The notes under the pieces are model-generated. The model saw nothing but the letters and a program-made list of their open reading frames with translations. It was not told where the DNA came from and did no database searches. A program made the position numbers and the translations under genes. From NCBI GenBank assembly GCA_021822995.1, contig JAKAPN010000066.1, positions 1 through 6,596 on the forward strand: 6,596 nt of DNA, given 5' to 3'. Of this stretch, positions 1 through 5,079 are shown piece after piece (position 1 is the stretch's first letter; each line of letters begins with the position of its first letter). The stretch comes from an archaeon. Lineage in GTDB: Archaea; Thermoproteota; Nitrososphaeria; Nitrososphaerales; Gagatemarchaeaceae.

Positions 1-2
1 GC

Positions 3-86
3 CCCGGAGGTGCGTTCTCCCAAGCCGCCATTCCACATTATCTGCAAAAGGATGAACCTCAGAGATACCTGACGGTTGTCGCATGA
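3..86 (+). CDS. Possible 3' end of a gene entering from the left edge
   Basis: A reading frame open from the window edge gives 27 residues ending in RYLTVVA and a TGA stop at 84-86. The peptide (PGGAFSQAAIPHYL near its start) has a plausible protein-like composition. It is too short to assign, and the opposite strand is also open from 84 to the edge (beginning MRQPSGISEV), so coding on either strand is unproven. I do not recognise the protein. Confidence 0.25.
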   Translation, partial: PGGAFSQAAIPHYLQKDEPQRYLTVVA

Positions 87-213
87 GACAGAAAGGATGG
101 AATCGGGTACGAGGGAGTTCGACACCAAGCGGGACAGAGGGTGCACTGACCTGAACGCGTTCGTGTCGCCCGCCTCATGTCAGGAGACAGCTTCGAGCGG
201 ATCCACACCTAGA

Positions 214-244
214 GTGACTGCCTGGTCTTGGAACTGACAGTCAC
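214..244. repeat. Imperfectly spaced inverted repeat in the left gene-free stretch
   Basis: GTGACTG at 214-220 is matched by its reverse complement CAGTCAC at 238-244, with 17 bases between. It lies about 100 bases beyond the end of the decarboxylase gene. It could form a weak hairpin or bind a protein, but a 7-base repeat can also arise by chance. The rest of 87-339 shows no gene or RNA that I can support. Confidence 0.25.
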
Positions 245-339
245 ATTCATGAGGGGATGCGGACATCCTAAACGTCGTTAGACATTTTGAGCATGGTGGT
301 CAGTTGCGCGGCCGCAGCAGGGTTTGGGTGATCCTGGGC

Positions 340-1704
340 CTAGCTCTTCGCTAGCCTGAGCATCGCCCGGACCGACTGTTCCACGTCTTCGTCGGTGGTC
401 TTGCCAGAGCTTACGCTGATGCGCATGGCCGCCTTCCCGTGCCATTTCGTCCCCCCGCACCAGCAGGTCCCATCCGACTGGACTGAGCTCACCACCCTTT
501 GCGTCGCCTCGTCCGACCCGAACGAAACAAGCACTTGGTTGAGGACCACTTCGTTGAGTATCTCGCACCCCCCGTCGGAGAGCAGTTTCGCGAACCTGGA
601 CGCGTGGCGGCAGCACCTTTCGACCAGGTCTGCTACCCCAGTCCGCCCGAGGGACATCAGGGCGGACCAAGCGTCCACGCCGCGGGCCCTCCTCGACATC
701 TCAGGGGCGTAGTCGAACCTGTCCCTAGGATGCTCTCCTTCCAGATAGGGGGCGGCGGGGTTGGCCATCGCTCCTCTCAGTTGGACAGGATCCCTGACCA
801 CGACCAGCCCGCTGTCGTAGGGAACATTGAGCCATTTGTGGCAGTCCGTGCTCCAAGAGTCGGCCCCCTCGACTCCGTCAGTGAGGGGCCGGCGATGGGG
901 GGACGCGGCTGCCCAGAGGCCGAAGGCACCGTCCACATGGACCCAGGCCCCAGCTTCGTGCGCCCACTCGACCAGGGGTTTGAACGGGTCGAACGAACCA
1001 GAGTTCACGTTCCCGGCCTGGACGCAGACGATGGTCGGGCCGCTTATCCTCGGGAGTGATCGGGGGATGATTCTCCCTTGGGCGTCGACCGGGAGCCGGA
1101 TGAGGTGCTCGGTCCCGAAGCCCAGCATCATGATGGCCTTGATGGCGGAGGCGTGGATTTCGTCTCCTGAAATCACGTTCACCTTCGGTGCACCGTCCAT
1201 CCCTTTCTTCTCGAACTCCCACCCCGCCCGGGCCAAGACAGCATGACGGGCCGCAGCCAGTCCGGCAAAGTTCGCCATCGTCGCACCGCTCACGAATGCG
1301 CCTTCGGAACCTGAAGGAATGCCGAGGAGCTCCTTGATCCATCCTATGACGGTTGCCTCTACCCGGGTCGCCACCGGAGACATGACCTCCATGGCCCCGT
1401 TCTGGTTCCAGGTGCTTGAAAGCCAATTTGCGGCAAGGGCTGCCGGGAGCGTGCTGCCGGTGACGAACCCGAAATACCGGCTTCCGTTGCTTGCGACCGT
1501 GGCCGGAGAACCGAAGCTGTCGAGCAGTTCGATTACCCGATCAGCCGAAGTGGGCTGCTCGGGGAGCTTCTGCGGGAGAAGGTCGAGGTTCTGAAGGGCC
1601 TCCTTCGTTGGAGCTACTCGCCGACTCTTCAGGTTTCCGAGATATGAAATAGCTCGCTCGGCAGCGTCACGCAACAGGGCATCATCCTCGGAACCAGAGG
1701 ACAA
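340..1704 (-). CDS. PLP-dependent group II decarboxylase-like enzyme
   Basis: A 454-residue fold-type I pyridoxal-phosphate enzyme of the aromatic-amino-acid/glutamate decarboxylase group, presumably cytoplasmic; the substrate cannot be read from the sequence. The N-terminal part contains the conserved RYFGFVTGS and LAANWL segments (about 77-95). GAFVSGATMANF (135-146) is the phosphate-binding region. His184 in EIHAS is the expected ring-stacking residue. Asp258 in HVDGAFGLW should bind the pyridine nitrogen, and Lys290 in DCHKWLN should form the Schiff base. The C-terminal domain ends with the family's DGTCWCGGT and MRISVSS motifs. The length is normal. The start is TTG: an in-frame TAG lies only one codon upstream, and no ATG occurs before residue 105. 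The nearest relatives I remember are bacterial proteins called pyridoxal-dependent decarboxylase or aspartate aminotransferase family, so transfer from bacteria is plausible. It stands alone, with the tRNA upstream and no gene directly downstream. Confidence 0.9.
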   Translation of the reverse strand: MSSGSEDDALLRDAAERAISYLGNLKSRRVAPTKEALQNLDLLPQKLPEQPTSADRVIELLDSFGSPATVASNGSRYFGFVTGSTLPAALAANWLSSTWNQNGAMEVMSPVATRVEATVIGWIKELLGIPSGSEGAFVSGATMANFAGLAAARHAVLARAGWEFEKKGMDGAPKVNVISGDEIHASAIKAIMMLGFGTEHLIRLPVDAQGRIIPRSLPRISGPTIVCVQAGNVNSGSFDPFKPLVEWAHEAGAWVHVDGAFGLWAAASPHRRPLTDGVEGADSWSTDCHKWLNVPYDSGLVVVRDPVQLRGAMANPAAPYLEGEHPRDRFDYAPEMSRRARGVDAWSALMSLGRTGVADLVERCCRHASRFAKLLSDGGCEILNEVVLNQVLVSFGSDEATQRVVSSVQSDGTCWCGGTKWHGKAAMRISVSSGKTTDEDVEQSVRAMLRLAKS

Positions 1705-1716
1705 CCCCTAAGGGGT
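1704..1716. promoter_or_regulatory. 13-base perfect palindrome abutting the decarboxylase start
   Basis: ACCCCTAAGGGGT is a perfect odd palindrome whose edge base is the first base of the TTG start codon. It could be an operator, or a small hairpin that shapes start-site access in a 5' leader. It also contains the in-frame TAG that limits the gene's upstream extension. No clear box A or ribosome binding site is visible in the usual place upstream, so the control of this gene is unclear. Confidence 0.35.
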
Positions 1717-1934
1717 CACATCACGCCGCAATTGAACTTTGGGCGTACGCTGATTGCATGGCGTCGTGCGCCGTGGTTGCCGTATTTCGTCCCCATCAGA
1801 CATCATGTGCACGTTGATGAAAGCCAGCCGATGCTCCCTTGACCGGAGGCATCTTTGTGGGCATCAAGAAACTTGAAGCCGCCCCTTGGCAGAAGGAGGA
1901 CCAAATCCGCGGGCCCGACGGGAATCGAACCCGT

Positions 1935-1949
1935 TTAGGGGCAGTCGCT
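1935..1949 (-). other. 15-base tRNA intron at the 48/49 junction in a full bulge-helix-bulge motif
   Basis: The precursor folds into a canonical bulge-helix-bulge target for archaeal splicing endonuclease. Outer helix CCCG/CGGG joins anticodon-stem bases to T-stem bases. The central four-pair helix is AGGG/CCCU. The 3-base bulges are UCA on the 5' side and AAA on the 3' side, and the inner part is GC-GACU-GC. Cutting after the second base of each bulge releases AGCGACUGCCCCUAA. It leaves exactly a five-base variable loop and an intact T-stem. The structure is read directly from the sequence; splicing is inferred. Confidence 0.82.
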
Positions 1950-1980
1950 GACCCTCGGGTTAAAAGCCCGATGCTCTACC

Positions 1981-2000
1981 TGAGTTCTCTCCATCTCTGG
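1981..2000 (-). other. Probable D-loop intron of the tRNA-Lys, about 20 bases
   Basis: The insertion sits between AGUU and GGUAGAGC of the D-arm. AGUU of the exon pairs with AACU near the intron's 3' end, or AGUUC with GAACU. The three bases after AGUU are CCA and those after AACU are CAG. This is a relaxed form of the splicing motif, because the outer helix is poor. Removing the 20 bases restores a normal eight-base D-loop. Cutting by the usual rule (CC^A and CA^G) would instead remove 18 bases and leave a ten-base loop. The exact ends are therefore uncertain by about two bases. Confidence 0.7.
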
Positions 2001-2040
2001 AACTAAGCTACGGGCCCGCGTCAGCCTCGGCGGGGACCCC

Positions 2041-2049
2041 AGTATTTGA
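2041..2049 (-). promoter_or_regulatory. Possible box A promoter of the tRNA gene
   Basis: GTCAAATACT reads toward the tRNA, with its AT-rich core about 25-30 bases before the mature 5' end. That is the spacing expected for a TATA-like element with transcription starting at or very near the tRNA. It lies between the endonuclease IV stop codon and the tRNA. The match to the box A consensus is only moderate. Confidence 0.4.
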
Positions 2050-2059
2050 CCGAATCGAG

Positions 2060-2896
2060 CTACTGCATGAGCGTTCGGACGAGCTTCACGCTCTTGTCCA
2101 TCGTCTTGTAGTCTTCGTACGGCGTCTCCATTATCACAGGTTTCTCGTCGATCCCGGGGTGGTGCAGAAACGCCCGAATCCCTCTGCGGCCGATCTTCCC
2201 TTCGCCGATGTTCTCGTGCCTGTCCAGTCTGCTGCCCAGTGTACCCTTGGAGTCGTTGAGGTGGACTACCTTGAGCCTATCGAGGCCGACGATCTCGTCG
2301 AACAACCCCATTGTGCTCGCAACCGCTTCGACACTTGCTAGGTCGAAACCGGCCGCGTAGACGTGGCAGGTATCAAGACAGACGCCCATCCGCTGCGTCT
2401 CGTCGACTTTGTCGAGTATGCTCCTGACCTCTTCGAACCTGGCTCCGACGCAGTTCTTCTGCCCCGCCATGTTCTCCAACAAGATGCTCGCATCCCCTTC
2501 GCTTGCAGCGAGCGCCTGATTGCATGCCGCAGCGATGTTCGACACGCCCACGGCGGTCCCCTTGCCGAGGTGGCTTCCGAGGTGGACCACCAGATAGTCG
2601 ACCCCGAGTGCGTCGCATCGCTTCAGCTCCTCGTCGAGCGTGAATCTGCTGATCTTCATGGTCGACTTCTCGGAAGAGGCAAGATTCGGGAGGTAGGGCA
2701 TATGGTCGACTATCCTCCTGAACCCCGACTCCTTTCTCTTCTGTCGGAAAGCAGCCACGTCTCCCTCAGTGACTGGCTTGAACTTCCACTGATTGGGGTT
2801 CCTCGTGAAAATCTGGAAGGTGTTCGCTCCTATCTCTCTTGCACGGTCGAACGCGAAATCGAGCGAGCCAGCGGCAGAGACGTGCAGGCCTACCAT
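2060..2896 (-). CDS. nfo: Endonuclease IV (AP endonuclease)
   Basis: A base-excision-repair enzyme that cuts the DNA backbone 5' of abasic sites, built as a TIM barrel with a three-metal zinc centre. All nine metal ligands are visible. Numbered from the ATG at 2896, they are His65 (DHMPYL), His105 (VVHLGSH), Glu141 (LLENMAGQ), Asp175 and His178 (CLDTCHVYAAGFD), His212 (VVHLNDSK), Asp225 and His227 (DRHENIGEG) and Glu257 (IMETP). The 278-residue length matches the family (about 280). I chose the ATG because the protein then begins MVGLHVSAAGS, like family members, with a GGAG three bases upstream. A TTG at 2911 would add five residues. The gene follows the membrane protein at 2974 after a 60-75 base gap containing a hairpin, and precedes tRNA-Lys. 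Confidence 0.96.
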   Translation of the reverse strand: MVGLHVSAAGSLDFAFDRAREIGANTFQIFTRNPNQWKFKPVTEGDVAAFRQKRKESGFRRIVDHMPYLPNLASSEKSTMKISRFTLDEELKRCDALGVDYLVVHLGSHLGKGTAVGVSNIAAACNQALAASEGDASILLENMAGQKNCVGARFEEVRSILDKVDETQRMGVCLDTCHVYAAGFDLASVEAVASTMGLFDEIVGLDRLKVVHLNDSKGTLGSRLDRHENIGEGKIGRRGIRAFLHHPGIDEKPVIMETPYEDYKTMDKSVKLVRTLMQ

Positions 2897-2930
2897 CGGC
2901 TCCGAGGTCAAGGCTTTTCAAAAGAGGAAG

Positions 2931-2954
2931 AGTGTGGGTTTATGAACCCACGCT
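2931..2954. promoter_or_regulatory. Hairpin/palindrome upstream of endonuclease IV
   Basis: GTGGGTT-TATG-AACCCAC forms seven perfect pairs around a four-base loop, with two more pairs after one mismatch. On the minus strand the centre reads TTCATAAA, which could act as box A about 28-35 bases before the TTG at 2911. A pyrimidine-rich stretch follows on that strand. It may therefore end the upstream gene, be an operator, or hold the endonuclease promoter; the sequence alone does not decide. Confidence 0.45.
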
Positions 2955-2973
2955 CTGCTTTCGGATATCCTGT

Positions 2974-3402
2974 CTAGCGCTTCTTGGGCTTGGCCAGGTT
3001 CTTCTTGACACCGCCAGCGCTCCTTACCGGAGCAGTCCTCCTTCTGTAGGTCCTCGTTGGCTTCTTCGCCAACGTGGGAGCCCCGAATGCGGAGGACGAA
3101 GGCGCTGAGAAGGTCACAGGCGCCGGTGCGGGCTGGACCGATTCGTACAGCGCTGGTGCTGGTGAAGGTGCGGCCTCTGGTGCGGGAGTTGGCTCGGGCG
3201 CAGCGGACGGAGCAGGCTCTGCCACGGCAGGTGCCTCCGTGACTGGGACCTCCGCCTGCTCCGTCTTCGCAACGAAAGTGTCTATGGATGAGACCGGAGC
3301 GGCCGCCTTCTTGTGTCCAAGATAGCCCCTTGCCGCAGCGTAGATCACGACGACCGCGCCCACGCATGCGCCAAGCAGGACGGTTGCTACTTCTAGGACC
3401 AT
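2974..3402 (-). CDS. Membrane-anchored protein with Ala/Pro-rich linker and basic C-terminus
   Basis: I do not recognise a family. The 142-residue product starts with one hydrophobic segment (about residues 3-25), followed by RGYLGHKK. By the positive-inside rule this puts the long C-terminal part in the cytoplasm; a cleaved signal peptide is less likely because no cleavage-type motif follows. Residues 44-98 are acidic and then strongly Ala/Pro/Glu-rich, which suggests a disordered spacer. Residues 113-142 are very basic (KKPTRTYRRR and KKNLAKPKKR) and could bind nucleic acid, lipid headgroups or acidic proteins. The ATG start has no Shine-Dalgarno sequence and no clear box A at the leaderless position. 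Other frames over this segment are also open because of its GC-rich repetitive codons. This frame is preferred for its ATG, its transmembrane segment and its sensible domain order. Confidence 0.72.
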   Translation of the reverse strand: MVLEVATVLLGACVGAVVVIYAAARGYLGHKKAAAPVSSIDTFVAKTEQAEVPVTEAPAVAEPAPSAAPEPTPAPEAAPSPAPALYESVQPAPAPVTFSAPSSSAFGAPTLAKKPTRTYRRRTAPVRSAGGVKKNLAKPKKR

Positions 3403-3454
3403 AGCTGGCGTTGATACGCCCCGTCAGGCCACTTCAGAGCCTGAGTCAAACACT

Positions 3455-3477
3455 ATCAACAACTCCGTTATGTTGAT
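3455..3477. repeat. Inverted repeat between the membrane-protein and DoxX genes
   Basis: ATCAACA at 3455-3461 and TGTTGAT at 3471-3477 are perfect inverted copies nine bases apart. The related GTTGATA recurs at 3410-3416. The repeat lies 53-75 bases ahead of the membrane-protein start. Spacing and symmetry would suit a dimeric regulator, but nothing in the window identifies one. Confidence 0.35.
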
Positions 3478-3490
3478 TCGACCAAATCCA

Positions 3491-3507
3491 GCCGCACGCA
3501 TAGCGGC
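3491..3507 (-). terminator. Weak hairpin just after the DoxX gene
   Basis: GCCGC and GCGGC pair around a seven-base loop, three bases past the DoxX stop codon. On the minus strand it is followed by TGGATTTGG, which has only a short T stretch. It is a weak candidate for transcript end formation. Confidence 0.22.
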
Positions 3508-3509
3508 GC

Positions 3510-3923
3510 TCAGAAGATGTGGATGAGCGAGTCCAGAGAGATTGCCCCGGAACCCAGGAGCAGGATCGCCAGCGAGAGCATGAGGTACGTGAAGTCAATC
3601 TCGTAACCTGGCTTCCCGCCCGAACCCATGAAACCTGCTTTCATCTTCGTCACCTTCATGACTATGATGGCTAGGAACTGGATGGCGAATAACGCCGCCA
3701 CGATCGGGACCAAGAGCCCGACCACCAAGAACAACCCGCCGAAGAGTTCCAAGACGGTCACAAACTGGGCCAATATAGCCGGCACTCCCATGGATTTTAT
3801 CCACTCGCCGGACTGCTTGCCCCACCCTCCCTTCACTTTGGGGATGCCGTGCATGATGAGCGCGACGCCGACAGCGACCCTCAGGATGAGAGACGTGAAG
3901 TCAGGCGTGATGAGTGCAGGCAT
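3510..3923 (-). CDS. DoxX-family four-helix membrane protein
   Basis: A 137-residue integral membrane protein of the DoxX/DoxD-like group. Members are small quinone-associated or redox-linked membrane proteins; many have no established role. Four hydrophobic helices lie at about 8-27, 48-70, 72-90 and 112-130. The family-typical ILRVAVGVALIMHGIPKV opening is present, as is the charged residue in helix 2 (VLELFGGLFLVVG), and a loop rich in Gly and Lys precedes the last helix. Length is normal. The ATG at 3923 has no Shine-Dalgarno site but a good box A about 29 bases upstream, so the message is probably leaderless. No partner gene such as a DoxA subunit is present, so a specific reaction cannot be assigned. 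Confidence 0.9.
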   Translation of the reverse strand: MPALITPDFTSLILRVAVGVALIMHGIPKVKGGWGKQSGEWIKSMGVPAILAQFVTVLELFGGLFLVVGLLVPIVAALFAIQFLAIIVMKVTKMKAGFMGSGGKPGYEIDFTYLMLSLAILLLGSGAISLDSLIHIF

Positions 3924-3947
3924 ATTACTTAGTAGCCCCCTGCTACT

Positions 3948-3957
3948 GGTTTAAGAA
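3948..3957 (-). promoter_or_regulatory. Box A promoter of the DoxX gene
   Basis: TTCTTAAACC on the minus strand has its TTAAA core centred 29 bases before the ATG, the distance expected for a leaderless archaeal transcript. A five-base inverted repeat (AGTAG at 3931-3935, CTACT at 3943-3947) lies between box A and the start codon and could serve as an operator. Confidence 0.55.
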
Positions 3958-3960
3958 CTA

Positions 3961-4410
3961 ATTGGAGGAGCGGCCGGCTTTGTACAGAAGTATCGCTCCA
4001 ACCCGGTTTCTGTCGTGCCCAGTCAGCGGCCGTCTCTTTGTTTCATCTGTGGGCCTGCAAGACGCAGACAAGGACCCCTGTCGAAGAACAGGCGACCAGC
4101 CCAAGCCTTCCCAATACTATCACCATACGGCCGTCGAATTGCAGGGCGGTTGGCAGTACGGCGCGAGGCATAAAGAAAGGCGCAGCGGGGCGATTTCAGA
4201 GAACAAGAGAACCTCGGAAGCAATCCCGACCAGGGTTTGACCCGCGAGCGCGAGTCGGTCTCACCGCCCCATCAGGTTGCGTATGGCAGAGGAGTGACCG
4301 CGGCCATTTATTGACGAAGCAGGTCGCACCCCGGTGACGCTCCCAGACGGCCCCGTCCCCCACGAAGCAGTGGCGAGAGCCCTGGCTTCAGCGAGCAGGA
4401 GCACGCATAA
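3961..4410. other. Gene-free stretch of about 450 bases
   Basis: No convincing gene is seen here. Both strands have open frames of 60-100 codons, but they overlap one another, use odd compositions and lack usable starts or promoters. A small hairpin CCTGT/ACAGG spans 4077-4092. I find no tRNA T-loop signature and no mobile-element ends. It may hold regulatory DNA, a non-coding RNA or the remains of a decayed gene. Confidence 0.5.
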
Positions 4411-4412
4411 GG

Positions 4413-4420
4413 ATTTTCTA
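4413..4420 (+). promoter_or_regulatory. Possible box A of the isochorismatase-family gene
   Basis: ATTTTCTA is the only AT-rich element near the start, 23-30 bases ahead of the ATG. That position fits a leaderless message, but the match to a TATA-like consensus is modest. Confidence 0.38.
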
Positions 4421-4431
4421 TCGGCTGACCT

Positions 4432-4435
4432 GGAG
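4432..4435 (+). promoter_or_regulatory. Shine-Dalgarno site of the isochorismatase-family gene
   Basis: GGAG lies seven bases before the ATG at 4443 and supports that start. It conflicts with a strictly leaderless reading of the box A just upstream, so only one of the two signals may be used. Confidence 0.45.
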
Positions 4436-4442
4436 TGGGCCG

Positions 4443-5030
4443 ATGAGTGGACTCGGAATAGACGGCTCGAAGACTGCTTTGGTGGTGATAGACCTCCAGA
4501 AGGGTATCGCTTCCATGGAAGCCCAGCCTTACGACGCGAAACTGGTGGTAGCCAACGCGGCGAAGCTCGCCAGCGCCTTCCGCGCGAGGAAGATGCCCGT
4601 ATTCCTGGTGCACGTCACCCGGTCCAGCGGCACGACTCTGCAGACGATCTCTGATACGTCGTTCGCCCAAAGGAGTGACGTCCCCTCCGACTGGGCGGAC
4701 ATCGTCTCCGAGATGGGTCCCGAACCGTCCGACGTTGTGATTACCAAGAGGCAGTGGGGAGCGTTCTACGGCACCGACCTCGAACTGAGGCTCAGGCGAG
4801 GAGGGCTGGACACCATCGTCCTCTGTGGGATCGCCACCACCTACGGGGTGGAGAGCACGGCCCGTTTCGCATACGAATACGGCTTCCAGCAGATATTCGC
4901 CGAAGACGCGATGACCGACAGGTCGAAGGAAGCCCACTTCAACGCTGTCGAGTACGTTTTGAAGAGGATGGGGAGGGTGCGGAAGACAGCCGAGATCCTG
5001 GCGGCCCTGGAAGCGCTGCCGCCAGCCTGA
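4443..5030 (+). CDS. Isochorismatase-family cysteine hydrolase
   Basis: A 195-residue soluble alpha/beta hydrolase of the isochorismatase/nicotinamidase superfamily, whose members cleave amide, carbamoyl or vinyl-ether bonds through a cysteine. The catalytic triad is visible: Asp17 in VVIDLQKG, Lys102 in VITKRQWGAF and Cys128 in VLCGIATTYGVESTAR. The GIATT segment after strand beta-4 carries the family's usual cis-peptide. EDAMTDRSKEAHFNAVEYV is the typical late helix. The cluster of metal-binding His residues of true nicotinamidases is not obvious, so that activity is doubtful; the substrate is unknown. Length is normal. It stands alone, and a hairpin covers its stop codon. Confidence 0.92.
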   Translation: MSGLGIDGSKTALVVIDLQKGIASMEAQPYDAKLVVANAAKLASAFRARKMPVFLVHVTRSSGTTLQTISDTSFAQRSDVPSDWADIVSEMGPEPSDVVITKRQWGAFYGTDLELRLRRGGLDTIVLCGIATTYGVESTARFAYEYGFQQIFAEDAMTDRSKEAHFNAVEYVLKRMGRVRKTAEILAALEALPPA

Positions 5031-5038
5031 TTGGCGGC
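5018..5038 (+). terminator. Hairpin over the stop codon of the isochorismatase-family gene
   Basis: GCCGCCA and TGGCGGC form a perfect seven-pair, GC-rich stem around a seven-base loop that contains the TGA stop. It ends only seven bases before the box A of the next gene, so it could insulate the two units. There is no T run directly after it, so its termination strength is uncertain. Confidence 0.42.
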
Positions 5039-5044
5039 GTCTCA

Positions 5045-5052
5045 CTTATATC
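5045..5052 (+). promoter_or_regulatory. Box A promoter of the 125-residue protein gene
   Basis: CTTATATC is a good TATA-like match 28-35 bases before the ATG at 5080. The very short leader predicted from it suggests a leaderless or nearly leaderless message. The identical octamer is used in front of the 59-residue gene on the other strand. Confidence 0.6.
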
Positions 5053-5079
5053 TCGGACTATGTTACTATGTGAAGCGTA

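Larger units (their letters stand above)
1910..2017 (-). tRNA. tRNA-Lys(UUU) with two short insertions outside the anticodon loop
   Basis: The acceptor arms GGGCCCG (2017-2011) and CGGGCCC (1917-1911) pair perfectly, and G73 is at 1910; CCA is not encoded. U8, A9 and the D-stem GCUU/GAGC are followed by anticodon stem UCGGG/CCCGA around loop CUUUUAA, giving anticodon UUU at 1964-1962. The T-arm ACGGG-UUCGAUU-CCCGU is perfect. Two insertions break an otherwise standard tRNA: 20 bases in the D-loop (2000-1981) and 15 bases between variable loop and T-stem (1949-1935). Removing them leaves D-loop AGUUGGUA and variable loop GGGUC, giving a 73-base tRNA with all the usual invariant bases. Leader and trailer bases extend the acceptor helix by two more pairs. 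The gene lies just downstream of endonuclease IV on the same strand. Confidence 0.93.

Noticed and set aside
499..1059. A 186-codon open frame on the plus strand
   Set aside because: It is antisense to the well-conserved PLP enzyme, with no promoter or recognisable domain.
1910..2017. Reading the tRNA as a class II tRNA with a long variable arm (Leu or Ser)
   Set aside because: The anticodon loop CUUUUAA specifies Lys, a class I tRNA. The extra bases fit an exact bulge-helix-bulge intron, and removing them leaves a normal five-base variable loop.
1910..2017. Reading the tRNA as a pseudogene
   Set aside because: All four stems pair fully and the invariant bases are present once the two insertions are removed.
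2060..2911. TTG at 2911 as the start of endonuclease IV
   Set aside because: The ATG five codons later gives the N-terminus typical of the family and has a nearby GGAG. The TTG cannot be excluded.
3074..3325. Gly/Ala-rich plus-strand frame
   Set aside because: Its repetitive composition is the mirror of the Ala/Pro-rich linker encoded on the other strand.
2918..3367. A 149-codon minus-strand frame overlapping the membrane-anchored protein
   Set aside because: It has a biased Arg/Gly composition and no membrane segment or motif. The alternative frame has an ATG and a coherent layout.
3962..4240. A 92-codon plus-strand frame in the gene-free stretch
   Set aside because: It starts at TTG without promoter or ribosome binding site, overlaps other equally long frames and has no recognisable motif.
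4308..5045. A 245-codon open frame on the minus strand
   Set aside because: It lies antisense to the isochorismatase-family gene, whose catalytic residues are all intact. Its translation is Arg/Gly/Pro-rich without motifs, as expected of a GC-rich shadow frame.
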